Both the position numbers and the translations under genes were made by a program. Shown piece by piece: positions 19,772-28,426 of a DNA stretch of 64,000 nt (its first letter is position 1; each line of letters starts with the position of its first letter). The DNA is taken from positions 1 through 64,000 of the forward strand of contig CAUVXJ010000098.1 in NCBI GenBank assembly GCA_963555925.1. Direction: 5' to 3'. Source of the DNA: Protofrankia sp963555925 (GTDB lineage: Bacteria > Actinomycetota > Actinomycetes > Frankiales > Frankiaceae). Below the pieces are notes generated by a model. The model had not been told where the DNA came from. It saw only the letters and a program-made list of their open reading frames with translations, and did not search any database.

Positions 19772-20458
19772 TCACACGGTTACCGCGGGTTCCTGGACTG
19801 ACGGCAGAACCTCGCGCAACGCCGTCATGGTGACCGCACCCGCCCGCAGTACCCGAGGGACCTCACCGGTGCAGTCGACGATCGTCGATGCGATGCCGGC
19901 CGAGCACGGCCCGCCGTCGAGGTACACCTCGGCTGAGTCACGCAGCTGCGCCATGGCGTCTTCCACCGTGGTCGCAGGTGCCTGACCGCTGATGTTCGCG
20001 CTGGACACGGCCATCGGCCCGGTACGGCCGAGCAGTTCGATGGCGACCGGATGCAGCGGCATCCGCACCGCGACAGTGCCCCGGGCGTCCCCGAGATCCC
20101 AGCTCAACGACGGCGCATATGGCACGACCAGAGTCAGCCCACCCGGCCAGAATGCCCGGATCAGATCCCGCATCGGCTCGGTGACCTGCTCGACGAGCCC
20201 GTCGAGGGTGCGCCATGCACCAACCAGTACCGGGACGGGCATGTCCGGTCCGCGGCCTTTGGCCGCCAGCAACGCGCGCACAGCGACCTGGTCGAAAGCG
20301 TCCGCACCAATGCCGTACAGCGTGTCAGTGGGCAACACGACGAGCCTGCCATGGCGCACCGCGCGCGTCGCCGCCTCAAGACCGGCCGCACGCCGTTCGG
20401 AGTCCGCGCAGTCGTACCGTTCGCTCACTGACTCCCTTGGCCTCACTGGCTCCCCCAT
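19772..20458 (-). CDS. L-threonylcarbamoyladenylate synthase (Sua5/YrdC family)
   Basis: Makes the threonylcarbamoyl-AMP used for t6A37 in ANN-decoding tRNAs. 228 residues, a YrdC domain alone without the Sua5 C-terminal domain. Typical blocks: PTDTLYGIGADAFD, KGRGPDMPVPVLVG, FWPGGLTLV, VAVRMPLHP and VSSANISGQ. It starts 18 bp after the prmC stop, so prfA-prmC-this gene form one translation-linked operon. Confidence 0.9.
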   Translation of the reverse strand: MGEPVRPRESVSERYDCADSERRAAGLEAATRAVRHGRLVVLPTDTLYGIGADAFDQVAVRALLAAKGRGPDMPVPVLVGAWRTLDGLVEQVTEPMRDLIRAFWPGGLTLVVPYAPSLSWDLGDARGTVAVRMPLHPVAIELLGRTGPMAVSSANISGQAPATTVEDAMAQLRDSAEVYLDGGPCSAGIASTIVDCTGEVPRVLRAGAVTMTALREVLPSVQEPAVTV

Positions 20459-20474
20459 TATTTCAGTGGTGCTC

Positions 20475-20522
20475 CGTCACTTCGGCAGTGCGTCACTTCG
20501 GCAGTGCCTCATTTCGGCAGTA
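20475..20522. repeat. 16-bp tandem repeat x3 at the prmC 3' end
   Basis: The unit cgtcacttcggcagtg occurs at 20475 and 20491, with a diverged third copy at 20507. It encodes the last residues of PrmC and includes its stop, another gene end made of a tandem duplication. Confidence 0.85.
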
Positions 20523-21568
20523 TGTCGTGACAGCGCCGGCACCTCGGCCCTGCCCGGCTCCCTGCCGGGTCCGTACCGACCGGTCCCGGTGCCCGTGCGA
20601 GGCCTGCGCGAGGCCGAGACGAACCGGGCCCGCCCCGCCAGGTCGGGATGGTCCCGAACATCGTCCCAGTAGCCGGATGCATGCAGCAGCGCAGGGGCGT
20701 CCAAGCCGTGCCGGTCGGAGTGTTCGATCACCAACTGCCCGCCGTCGCGCAACAGGTCGCCTGCCACCTGGGCAACGGCGCGCACCCCCGCCAGACCGTC
20801 TGGTCCGGCCCACAGCGCGGCAGGAGGATCATGCTTACCGACCTCGGGTTCGACCAGGTCCCGTTCGTCATCCCACAGGTAGGGCGGGTTACTCACCACC
20901 AGATCGACCCGGCCGAACAGATCCGCAAGCTCTCGGGCAACCGTGGCAACCGGCTCGCGAACGTCGTCGATGCCGCATCCGGCCGGCTCGATCCCGACGT
21001 CGGCGTGATGCAGGGTCACCCGGCCGTCGGCGTCGGTGAAGCCACGGGCCGCGATGTTGCGTGCCGCCCAGGCCAGCGCTCCCGGATCACGTTCGACAGC
21101 GTGTACCCGCGCGCCGGGTAGTTCCTCGGCCAGGGCGAGAGCGATCGCGCCGGAGCCGGTGCAGAGGTCCACACAGACCGGTCGTGTCCACCCGGCCGCC
21201 CGAACCGCGTCGAGTGCCCAGCCGACCACGGTTTCGGTCTCCGGTCGGGGTATGAACACGCCCGGGCCCACGGCAAGAGTGAGATAACGGAAACCGACGG
21301 TGCCCACCAGGTGCTGAAGGGGCACCCGCGCAACCCGCCGGGCCACGAGCTCGGCAAACCGCTCCAGGTCCGCCGGGGTCATGGATGCCGTCAGCGGCAG
21401 GCGGCGGCGAGGCTCACCGGTCACGTAGGCCGCGAGCTCTTCGGCGTCCGACCGGGGACTTGCGACCCCGGCCGCGGCGAGAGCGGCGACTGCTGCACGC
21501 ACGGACGAAACCACCGGACCCATGGGAACGGGCGTCGTCGGCAGAAGGTGGTGCCCGACGGAGGTCAC
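20477..21568 (-). CDS. prmC: Peptide chain release factor N5-glutamine methyltransferase
   Basis: Methylates the Gln of the GGQ motif in release factors. 363 residues; the family norm is about 280-300. Domains: an N-terminal helical RF-binding part, then a Rossmann methyltransferase with CTGSGAIALALA (SAM loop), AVERDPGAL, and the NPPY motif in DLVVSNPPYLW. The C-terminal 50 residues after LVSASRRP are non-conserved (Thr/Gly/Arg-rich) and partly made by the 16-bp repeat. The start overlaps the prfA stop by four bases. Confidence 0.92.
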   Translation of the reverse strand: MTSVGHHLLPTTPVPMGPVVSSVRAAVAALAAAGVASPRSDAEELAAYVTGEPRRRLPLTASMTPADLERFAELVARRVARVPLQHLVGTVGFRYLTLAVGPGVFIPRPETETVVGWALDAVRAAGWTRPVCVDLCTGSGAIALALAEELPGARVHAVERDPGALAWAARNIAARGFTDADGRVTLHHADVGIEPAGCGIDDVREPVATVARELADLFGRVDLVVSNPPYLWDDERDLVEPEVGKHDPPAALWAGPDGLAGVRAVAQVAGDLLRDGGQLVIEHSDRHGLDAPALLHASGYWDDVRDHPDLAGRARFVSASRRPRTGTGTGRYGPGREPGRAEVPALSRHTAEMRHCRSDALPK

Positions 21569-22644
21569 GACGACGCTCCGGCCGAGAGCCTCGCCTGCAG
21601 GTCCGCGGCAACCAGCGCGTCCAGTACGTCGTCGAGTTCACCGTCGAGTACCTGATCGAGGTTGTGTGCTTTGAATCCGACCCGGTGATCGCTGATCCGG
21701 TTCTCCGCGAAATTGTAGGTACGAATCCGCTCGGAGCGGTCCACTGTACGAACCTGACTGGCCCGTGCCGCCGACGCCTCGGCCTGTGCCCGCTCGCGGG
21801 CGACGACCAGCAGTCGGGCCCGCAGAATGCGCAACGCCGACTCCTTGTTCTGCAGCTGACTCTTCTCATTCTGGCAGGAGACCACGAGGCCGCTGGGAAG
21901 ATGGGTGATACGTACCGCCGAGTCCGTCGTGTTGACGCTCTGCCCACCGGGGCCCGAGGAGCGATACACATCGATGCGCAGCTCATTGGGGTCGATCTCG
22001 ACTTCGACCGCCTCGGCTTCGGGTAGCACCAGGACCCCGGCCGCCGAGGTGTGAATACGACCGGCCGACTCGGTGACCGGAACCCGCTGCACCCGGTGCA
22101 CACCGCCCTCGAACCGCAGCCGCCCGAACACGCCGCCGGTGGTCATCCGGCCGGCCTTCACCGCCACACTCACATCCCGATAGCCGCCGAGGTCGCTGGG
22201 ATTCGCGTCCAGGATCTCAGCCCGCCAGCCGCGCCGCTCGGCGTACCGCAGGTACATCCGGAGCAGGTCGCCGGCGAAGAGCGCAGACTCCTCACCGCCC
22301 GCGCCCGCCTTGATCTCCAGGATCGCGTCCCGGGCGTCGTCAGGGTCGGTGGGTACCAGATGGGCGTGGAGGCGGTCCCGCAACACCGCGTGCGCGGCCT
22401 CGAGCTCCGCGACCTCGGCGCGAAACGAGACGTCCTCGGCAACGAACTCGCGGGCGGTCGCGAGGTCCGCATCGACCCGATCCAACTCGCGCGCGGTCTC
22501 CACGACCGGGATCAGTTCCGCGTACCTGCGCCCGAGGCTGCGTGCCAGCGCCGGATCGGCGTGCACTGTCGGATCGGCGAGACGGCCCTCCAGCTCGGCG
22601 TGCTCGGCAAGCAGACCGTCGAGTGGAGTGGTCATTTCGGGCAT
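21565..22644 (-). CDS. prfA: Peptide chain release factor 1
   Basis: Recognises UAA and UAG stop codons. 359 residues, normal length. SSGPGGQSVNTTDSAVRITH holds the GGQ hydrolysis motif; an RTYNFAENRISDHRVGFK segment follows, typical of RF1. The prmC gene, whose product modifies this GGQ, overlaps the stop, so enzyme and substrate are co-expressed. The dispersed hairpin element lies just upstream of the start. Confidence 0.95.
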   Translation of the reverse strand: MPEMTTPLDGLLAEHAELEGRLADPTVHADPALARSLGRRYAELIPVVETARELDRVDADLATAREFVAEDVSFRAEVAELEAAHAVLRDRLHAHLVPTDPDDARDAILEIKAGAGGEESALFAGDLLRMYLRYAERRGWRAEILDANPSDLGGYRDVSVAVKAGRMTTGGVFGRLRFEGGVHRVQRVPVTESAGRIHTSAAGVLVLPEAEAVEVEIDPNELRIDVYRSSGPGGQSVNTTDSAVRITHLPSGLVVSCQNEKSQLQNKESALRILRARLLVVARERAQAEASAARASQVRTVDRSERIRTYNFAENRISDHRVGFKAHNLDQVLDGELDDVLDALVAADLQARLSAGASS

Positions 22645-22652
22645 CTCCTGGT

Positions 22653-22703
22653 CTATTGGCCGAAGGCGGTGCGACGATGTTCTTGCGCGCCGCCGGAGGC
22701 CCG
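22653..22703 (-). repeat. Dispersed hairpin element, copy 3 (reverse orientation)
   Basis: On the minus strand it reads cgggcctccggc, ggcgcgcaagaacatcg, tcgcaccg, ccttcggccaatag. It sits between rpmE and prfA, starting 8 bp upstream of the prfA start codon, so it would be in the prfA leader. Confidence 0.65.
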
Positions 22704-22744
22704 CTGAACGTCACCAGCCGAAGGCGGCGCGACACGAACGCCAA

Positions 22745-22784
22745 ACAGCGCCCGCGCCGCTGTCGGACAGGGCACGGGCGCTGT
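22745..22784 (-). terminator. Hairpin downstream of rpmE
   Basis: Arms acagcgcccgcgcc and ggcacgggcgctgt (14 bp, one mismatch) with a 12-base loop, starting 7 bases past the rpmE stop. Downstream on the minus strand comes a short TTT. A GC-rich intrinsic terminator of the actinobacterial kind. Confidence 0.75.
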
Positions 22785-22791
22785 AAACGCG

Positions 22792-23031
22792 CTATTTCGT
22801 CCCAGGTCCGGGCTTGTCACCGGGACGACGGCGACCGAAGCGCCGCTCGAATTTCTCGACCCGACCGCCGACATCCAGAATCTTCTGCTTGCCGGTGTAG
22901 AACGGGTGGCACTGTGAGCACACCTCAGCATTGATCACGCCGTCCGCCTTGGTGCTACGGGTCGTGAACGTGGAGCCGCAGGTGCAGACGACCGTGGTCC
23001 CATGGTACGTCGGATGAATGTCAGCCTTCAT
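22792..23031 (-). CDS. rpmE: 50S ribosomal protein L31, zinc-binding form
   Basis: 79 residues. CTCG near residue 16 and CSQCHPFYTGKQ further on supply the zinc-binding Cys cluster, so this is the C+ form rather than the zinc-free paralog made under zinc starvation. IHPTYHGTTVVC and FERRFGRR are family blocks. Its place between rho and prfA is the usual one. Confidence 0.96.
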   Translation of the reverse strand: MKADIHPTYHGTTVVCTCGSTFTTRSTKADGVINAEVCSQCHPFYTGKQKILDVGGRVEKFERRFGRRRPGDKPGPGTK

Positions 23032-23129
23032 GATCCTTCTTCCCGAAGTGGCCGCCGGGTCGCCCTACCATGACGGCGAGAGCGTGAACCGGTGCCGGGT
23101 TCCAGTCTGCCAGAAGCTTCTAGGAGGCC

Positions 23130-23160
23130 CCGGGACAGCACCGCAGGCGCTGTCCCGGGG
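23130..23160 (-). terminator. Hairpin between rho and rpmE
   Basis: Perfect 11-bp stem cccgggacagc / gctgtcccggg with a 9-base loop, about 185 bp past the rho stop and 100 bp before the rpmE start. No T-run follows. Likely terminator or processing hairpin. Confidence 0.6.
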
Positions 23161-23211
23161 CGGTCTCACGACAACAGACTCTTAGTGGTCGGCAATAGGG
23201 GACGCGGCGTC

Positions 23212-23312
23212 GCGGGGTTGGGGCACGCACCTCGCCTCGTTGTCGTCGGTCGGCACCCAACACCTCCGGTGCCTCCCTCCGCCGCCTCGCGATGCACGCA
23301 CCCCAACCCCGC
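23212..23312. repeat. Long-range inverted repeat downstream of rho
   Basis: gcggggttgggg at 23212 pairs with ccccaaccccgc at 23301, with about 77 bp between. The inner part contains a second short hairpin (ggcacc ... ggtgcc). It may be a structured 3' end of the rho transcript; no gene is supported here. Confidence 0.5.
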
Positions 23313-23344
23313 TCCTTGATCCACGCCCCTACTGCCGGGCGCTC

Positions 23345-25699
23345 TTAGTCCTGCCCTGGAGTCGTCTTCGCGATCTGCATCAGGAACTCGTAGTTCGTCC
23401 GCGTTTGCTTCAACCTCTCCAGAAGAAGATCGAGTGCTTGCTGGGACTCCAGAGTATGCAGGACCCGGCGCAGCTTATGCATGATCACAAGCTCGTCCGG
23501 CGCAAGCAGGATGTCCTCCTTGCGGGTTCCGGACGGGTCGACGTCGATCGCCGGGAAGATCCGCTTGTCGGCGATCTTCCGATCAAGCTTGAGCTCGGCG
23601 TTGCCCGTTCCCTTGAACTCCTCGAAGATCACAGTGTCCATCGTGGAGCCCGTCTCCACCAGCGCCGTGGCGATAATCGTCAATGACCCGCCGTTCTCGA
23701 TGTTCCTGGCAGCACCAAGGAACCGTTTCGGCGGGTAGAGCGCGGTGGAGTCCACACCACCGGACAGGATCCGGCCGGATGCGGGAGCAGCCAGGTTGTA
23801 GGCCCGCCCGAGTCGGGTGATCGAGTCGAGCAGCACGACGACGTCCTCGCCCAGTTCCACCAACCGCTTGGCCCGCTCGATGGAGAGCTCGGCGACACTG
23901 GTGTGGTCGGACGGGGGCCGGTCGAAGGTTGACGCGATGACCTCACCCTTGACCGACCGCTGCATGTCGGTCACCTCTTCCGGGCGTTCGTCGACGAGAA
24001 CGACCATGAGGTGGCATTCCGGGTTGTTCGTCGTGATCGCGTTCGCGATGGCCTGCAGCACCATCGTCTTTCCCGCCTTCGGTGGGCTGACGATCAACGC
24101 CCGCTGGCCCTTTCCGAGCGGCATCACCAGGTCGATCACCCGGGTTGTCAGCAACTGCGGCTCGGTCTCCAGGCGCAGCCGCTCCTGCGGGTAAAGCGGG
24201 GTCAGCTTGGTGAACTCGGGCCGGTTACGCGCCTCATCCGGTTCCAGGCCGTTGACCGTGTCGAGCCGGACCAAGGCGTTGTACTTGTCCCGCCGCTGCT
24301 CGCCCTCCTGCGGCGCCCGGACGACGCCGGTGATCGCGTCGCCGCGGCGCAGTCCATGGCGACGGACCTGGGCCAAGCTGACGTAGACGTCGGTCGGGCC
24401 GGTCAGGTAACCGCTGGTTCGCACAAATGCGTAGTTGTCAAGAACGTCGAGGATGCCCGCGACCGGGACCAGCACGTCGTCCTCGCGGACCACCGGCTCC
24501 GACTCGCTGAAACCGCCACCCTGGCGGCCGCGGTTGCGGCCACGCTCACGGAACCTGCCGCGGTTGCGCCGGTTCCCGCTGGCGAAGTCGTCATCGCGCT
24601 CAACCTGACCCCGGTCACCCGAACCCCGCTCGACCTGACCCCGGTCACCCGAACCCCGCTCGACCTGACCCCGGTCACCCGAACCCCGCTCGACCTGACC
24701 CCGGTCACCCGAACCCCGCTCGACCTGACCCCGGTCACTCTGGCCCCGGTCACCCGAACCCCGCTCGACCTGACCCCGGTCACCCGAACCCCGCTCGACC
24801 TGACCCCGGTCACCCGAACTCCGGTCACTCTGACCTCGGCCCTGCCGGTCGCCTTGTGACCGCCCTTGCCGCTCGCTGGCGACGGGACGGTCAACCGACG
24901 CACGGTCTCCGTCGGCCTGCTGACGATCACGCCGGTCATCCCGACCACGCACGTTGCCGTTGTCCGACACGCGGGGAGCAGTGGCCGGTGCTGCCACGGA
25001 CAGCTCCGCTGGGGCGGTGGAGACAGGCGCGCCGGGCGCGCTGACTGCGACAGGCGCGGCGGCTGGGCTGGCCGGCGCGGCCCCGACCACCGCGGCGTCC
25101 TCCGTGCCGACGGCTTGCACGCTCTCGGATCCGTTCACCGGACCAGACGAGGCCGCGCCACCATGGGTATCCCCGGGGCCGGGCAACGCCTCGGTCAGCG
25201 TCGTCTGCTCGCCGAGTGCGGTGGACGGACTTCCCGATGCCCGGGAAGCCCCACGACGGGTCCGGACCCGGGTGGCGCCCTCGACCGGCGCGGTCGCCTC
25301 AGCGGCGGATGACGCCACCGTGGGCTCCGCCGCGTCCGCGGCCTTTGTGTTCGTGTTCGTGTTCGTGGACGGACCTCGTGTGCTTCGGGCCGGTTGCGCA
25401 TCGGCGGCGTCGGCGCCAGCCATGGCCGATTGCGGGGCTGGCGCATCTGCGCCCCCAGCGACGCCGGCGGGAGTCTGAACGTTCTGGATGGCCGCGATGA
25501 GCTGCCCCTTTCGCAGGCGTCCCACGCCCTGGATACCCAACGAAGTTGCCATGGCCTGCAGCTCCGGCAGGAGCATGGCTGAAAGGCCGGTGCCTGACCG
25601 CCGGCGCCGCGGAGAACCAGCGTCCACGGACGACGTCGGTGTCTGAGACTCCGCGGACTCACGTGCGCTGTCAGGCAGCACGTCGGTGGTGTCGCTCAA
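23345..25699 (-). CDS. rho: Transcription termination factor Rho with long repeat-bearing N-terminal insert
   Basis: Hexameric RNA-dependent ATPase that ends transcription. About 784 residues from a TTG start (LSDTTDVLPDS), which has GGAAGGAA upstream and matches the SDTTD start of other actinobacterial Rho proteins; the frame stays open 91 codons further. N-terminal Rho_N helix domain (LPELQAMATSLGI, GQLIAAIQ), then about 300 disordered residues, including near residues 285-370 the repeat GDRGQVERGS, then the RNA-binding CSD (AFVRTSGYLTGPTDVYVS) and the RecA-like motor (SPPKAGKTM, LVDERPEEVTDM, DSITRLGRAYN). The core is canonical; the insert is the odd part. Confidence 0.94.
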   Translation of the reverse strand: MSDTTDVLPDSARESAESQTPTSSVDAGSPRRRRSGTGLSAMLLPELQAMATSLGIQGVGRLRKGQLIAAIQNVQTPAGVAGGADAPAPQSAMAGADAADAQPARSTRGPSTNTNTNTKAADAAEPTVASSAAEATAPVEGATRVRTRRGASRASGSPSTALGEQTTLTEALPGPGDTHGGAASSGPVNGSESVQAVGTEDAAVVGAAPASPAAAPVAVSAPGAPVSTAPAELSVAAPATAPRVSDNGNVRGRDDRRDRQQADGDRASVDRPVASERQGRSQGDRQGRGQSDRSSGDRGQVERGSGDRGQVERGSGDRGQSDRGQVERGSGDRGQVERGSGDRGQVERGSGDRGQVERGSGDRGQVERDDDFASGNRRNRGRFRERGRNRGRQGGGFSESEPVVREDDVLVPVAGILDVLDNYAFVRTSGYLTGPTDVYVSLAQVRRHGLRRGDAITGVVRAPQEGEQRRDKYNALVRLDTVNGLEPDEARNRPEFTKLTPLYPQERLRLETEPQLLTTRVIDLVMPLGKGQRALIVSPPKAGKTMVLQAIANAITTNNPECHLMVVLVDERPEEVTDMQRSVKGEVIASTFDRPPSDHTSVAELSIERAKRLVELGEDVVVLLDSITRLGRAYNLAAPASGRILSGGVDSTALYPPKRFLGAARNIENGGSLTIIATALVETGSTMDTVIFEEFKGTGNAELKLDRKIADKRIFPAIDVDPSGTRKEDILLAPDELVIMHKLRRVLHTLESQQALDLLLERLKQTRTNYEFLMQIAKTTPGQD
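24599..24838. repeat. 30-bp in-frame tandem repeats inside rho
   Basis: About seven units of a 30-bp sequence (ctcgacctgaccccggtcac plus ccgaaccccg), with one shortened variant in the middle carrying SDRGQ. It encodes decapeptides GDRGQVERGS. Near identity at the DNA level implies recent expansion. Confidence 0.93.
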
Positions 25700-26198
25700 G
25701 ATGTTCCTTCCCTGAAGGGACCGGCTCAAGGGAGCCGGGTGACGCTTGTTGACCTTCTTCGCCTGGGCATCCCAGATGGAAACGATGTTCAGCGCCAGGT
25801 GGGCAAGCAGAGCGCCCGTGGACGGCGCCAACGGCCGAACGCCGCGTGCGAACTCGTCAATCCCGCTGAGGACTTGTCGGTGCTGGCCGAGGCTTCGATG
25901 ACGAGGCTGAGGCACCAAGTTCCGGTACCAGGATCCGGCTACGATGAACCGGTAGCACCGGCGGGCGAGCACGCGCCGCGGCGGCAGCGAGTGCAGTCAT
26001 CAGACTATCCAGACGGAGTCACCTGGGCAACAACCTTCGAGCGGCTTTGCTTCCCGGTCCTCCGTTTCCAGCCCGAGGCGCGACCATTTCGGCTGAATGT
26101 CAGCCTCAGGCGCAACCGTCCGGCCGGGCCCATGAGAGGTTCGGACGGGAAACCGGGTCACATGGGAGACCTGACGTGGACCGCAGCCTCTGCAGACG
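25700..26198. other. Intergenic region between thrB and rho
   Basis: About 500 bp upstream of rho with no supported gene. Frames that remain open in it do not resemble known proteins. A long rho leader is common in bacteria, where Rho limits its own synthesis, so autoregulation is possible but not visible as a clear motif. Confidence 0.45.
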
Positions 26199-27266
26199 TC
26201 AACCTGCGGCGAGCTCGACCTGTGCCCCGTGCCTGTCCACAGGCAGGTCGAGCACTGTGAAACCGTCCCAGCCACATGCGCGGGCGGCATCAGCCTGCTC
26301 CGCACCGACTGCCAGGACCAGCACTGTTGGTCCGGAACCCGACAGAACGGCCGCCAGGCCCGCCGCTCGCAGACGGCTGAGAAGGTCACGGGTTTCAGGC
26401 ATGGACGACAGGCGGTAGGGCTGGTGCAGCCGGTCGTCGGTGGCCGCCAGCAGTGCATCCACCCATGGCACCGGACCCAACCGGTTGTTACCGAGCCGAG
26501 TACCGGAAAAGTGGCTGTTATCGGGCTGAACTGTCTGCTCCTGCCTATCGCCGGGCTCGGTCCCCACCCTCTCCGGGTGCACCGTCTCCGTCGGGTGCAC
26601 CGTCTGCCGGTGCAGTGCCCCTGACATCGCCATGGCCAACAGCGCCGCGCGTCCCGCGTTCGCCGCCGCATCGCCATGCGACACATTCAAAGGCAGCGCA
26701 GCCCGAGCCGCAGATGTCGCCTGGCGGCGAGCGGGAACAAACGCTACTGGCCGCAAATCATCCGGTGGATTGGTGCGGACCACCTGTGGGCAACCGGCGT
26801 CATCGTACCACGCCACGGTGAAGCCGCCGTAGAGTGCGGGCGCGACGTTGTCCGGATGGCCCTCGATCTGGCAGGCCAGAGCGAACACGTCCGTGGTACT
26901 CAGGCGACCTTCGCCCAGCGCGCTCGCGGCCAGGATGCCTGCCACGATGGCCGCGGCCGACGAACCAAGCCCACGGCCGTGCGGGATGCGGTTGACACAG
27001 GTCAACCTGAGCCCAAGCGGTGCGAGGCCGAGCGCGTCAAGCCCGGCCCGCAACGCACGCACGATCAGATGGGTCTCGTCCCGGCAACCGTCATCCTCAC
27101 CGGTCACGTCAATCGACAGGCCCGAGTCGGTGGTGACCACCGTCAGATCGTCATACAGGCCGAGCGCGAGACCACAGGCGTCAAAACCCGGGCCGAGATT
27201 CGCGCTGGTCGCCGGCACCCGCACGCTGACCCCGGCCGCCCCCGGACCCCGGGCCGCGCGGCTCAC
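26199..27266 (-). CDS. thrB: Homoserine kinase
   Basis: GHMP kinase that phosphorylates homoserine on the way to threonine. 355 residues versus about 300-310 usual. VRVPATSANLGPGFD, then RIPHGRGLGSSAAAIVAG (ATP loop), EGHPDNVAPALYGG, and the late LSGSGPTVL. The excess is an insert of about 35 residues after SGALH, with the near-repeat TVHPTETVHPE, before the conserved WVDALLAATDDRLHQPYR. The start overlaps the thrC stop by four bases. Confidence 0.93.
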   Translation of the reverse strand: MSRAARGPGAAGVSVRVPATSANLGPGFDACGLALGLYDDLTVVTTDSGLSIDVTGEDDGCRDETHLIVRALRAGLDALGLAPLGLRLTCVNRIPHGRGLGSSAAAIVAGILAASALGEGRLSTTDVFALACQIEGHPDNVAPALYGGFTVAWYDDAGCPQVVRTNPPDDLRPVAFVPARRQATSAARAALPLNVSHGDAAANAGRAALLAMAMSGALHRQTVHPTETVHPERVGTEPGDRQEQTVQPDNSHFSGTRLGNNRLGPVPWVDALLAATDDRLHQPYRLSSMPETRDLLSRLRAAGLAAVLSGSGPTVLVLAVGAEQADAARACGWDGFTVLDLPVDRHGAQVELAAG

Positions 27267-28426
27267 GACCGCTGCAGATCAAGGGCCGCGGCCGCGGCGG
27301 CAGCCGTAGCCGGTATGGTCACCGGCTTGGCCGCCCCGCTGATCGCCCACTCGGGGTCCTTGAGGCCGTTGCCCGTCACCGTGCACACGACCTTCTCACC
27401 CGCCTGGATGAGGCCTGCGGCACGCGCCTGGAGAAGTCCCGCCACACTGGCCGCGCTGGACGGCTCGACGAACACTCCTTCTTTGCGCGCGAGCAGTCGG
27501 TAGGCCGAGAGGATCTGACGGTCGTTGACCGCGTCGATCGTGCCGCCGGATGCGTCCCGGGCAGCAAGCGCGAAAGCCCACGACGCGGGGTTGCCGATCC
27601 GGATCGCGGTGGCGATCGTCTGCGGCGCTGTGACCACGCTGCCACGCACAATGGGTGCGGCACCCGCCGCCTGGAAACCGTGCATGCGGGGCCGGCCGGA
27701 ACCGTGGAGTGCGTCCTCCTCCACGTAGCCACGCCAGTAGGCGGTGATGTTCCCCGCGTTCCCGACCGGCAGGCAGTGCGCGTCGGGTGCAGCGCCCAGA
27801 TCCTCGACGATCTCGAAGGCAGCGGTCTTCTGCCCTTCCAGACGGAACGGGTTGACCGAGTTGACCAGGGTGACCGGGCAGGTTTCGGCAAGCTCTCTGG
27901 CGACCCGCAGACAGTCGTCGAAGGAGCCGTCAAGCTGCAGCAGCCGCGCCCCGTGCACCAGCGCCTGAGCCAGCTTCCCCAACGCGATCTTTCCGCTGGG
28001 TACGAGCACGGCACAGGTCAACCCGGCCCGGGCCGCGTACGCGGCGGCGCTCGCGCTGGTGTTACCGGTGGACGCGCAGATCACCGCCTGTGAACCCGCC
28101 TCGACCGCGCGGCTGATCGCCATGGTCATCCCACGGTCCTTGAACGAACCGGTCGGGTTGGAGCCCTCAATCTTAAGATGAACATCACATTCGGTCACCG
28201 CCGAGAGGTGCACGGCGGGAAGCAGAGGCGTGCCACCTTCCCGGAGGGTCACGACCGGCGTGTTCGAGGAGACCGGCAGACGGTCCCGGTACTCCTCGAT
28301 CACGCCGCGCCACACCCGCCGGGTGCGGCTATCCGGACCCGGTGCCCGTCCGCTCGTCGCGGCCGTGTCCGTCGTCCGCGCCTGCGATGTTGCTGCTGGC
28401 GATGTTGCTACTGGCGATGTCGTCAC
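27263..28426 (-). CDS. thrC: Threonine synthase
   Basis: PLP enzyme converting O-phosphohomoserine to threonine. 387 residues. NPTGSFKDRGM contains the PLP Lys96; CASTGNTSASAAAYAARAG and PVGNAGNITAYW bind the cofactor phosphate. The first 35 residues are a low-complexity Ser/Ala/Thr tail coded by a 15-bp duplication (SPVATSPAATS), absent from most homologs. It overlaps hom and thrB by four bases on either side. Confidence 0.95.
   Translation of the reverse strand: MTTSPVATSPAATSQARTTDTAATSGRAPGPDSRTRRVWRGVIEEYRDRLPVSSNTPVVTLREGGTPLLPAVHLSAVTECDVHLKIEGSNPTGSFKDRGMTMAISRAVEAGSQAVICASTGNTSASAAAYAARAGLTCAVLVPSGKIALGKLAQALVHGARLLQLDGSFDDCLRVARELAETCPVTLVNSVNPFRLEGQKTAAFEIVEDLGAAPDAHCLPVGNAGNITAYWRGYVEEDALHGSGRPRMHGFQAAGAAPIVRGSVVTAPQTIATAIRIGNPASWAFALAARDASGGTIDAVNDRQILSAYRLLARKEGVFVEPSSAASVAGLLQARAAGLIQAGEKVVCTVTGNGLKDPEWAISGAAKPVTIPATAAAAAAALDLQRS

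Noticed and set aside
24599..24838. Regular repeats that could suggest a CRISPR array
   Set aside because: Units are directly adjacent without spacers, in frame, and code for a Rho segment.
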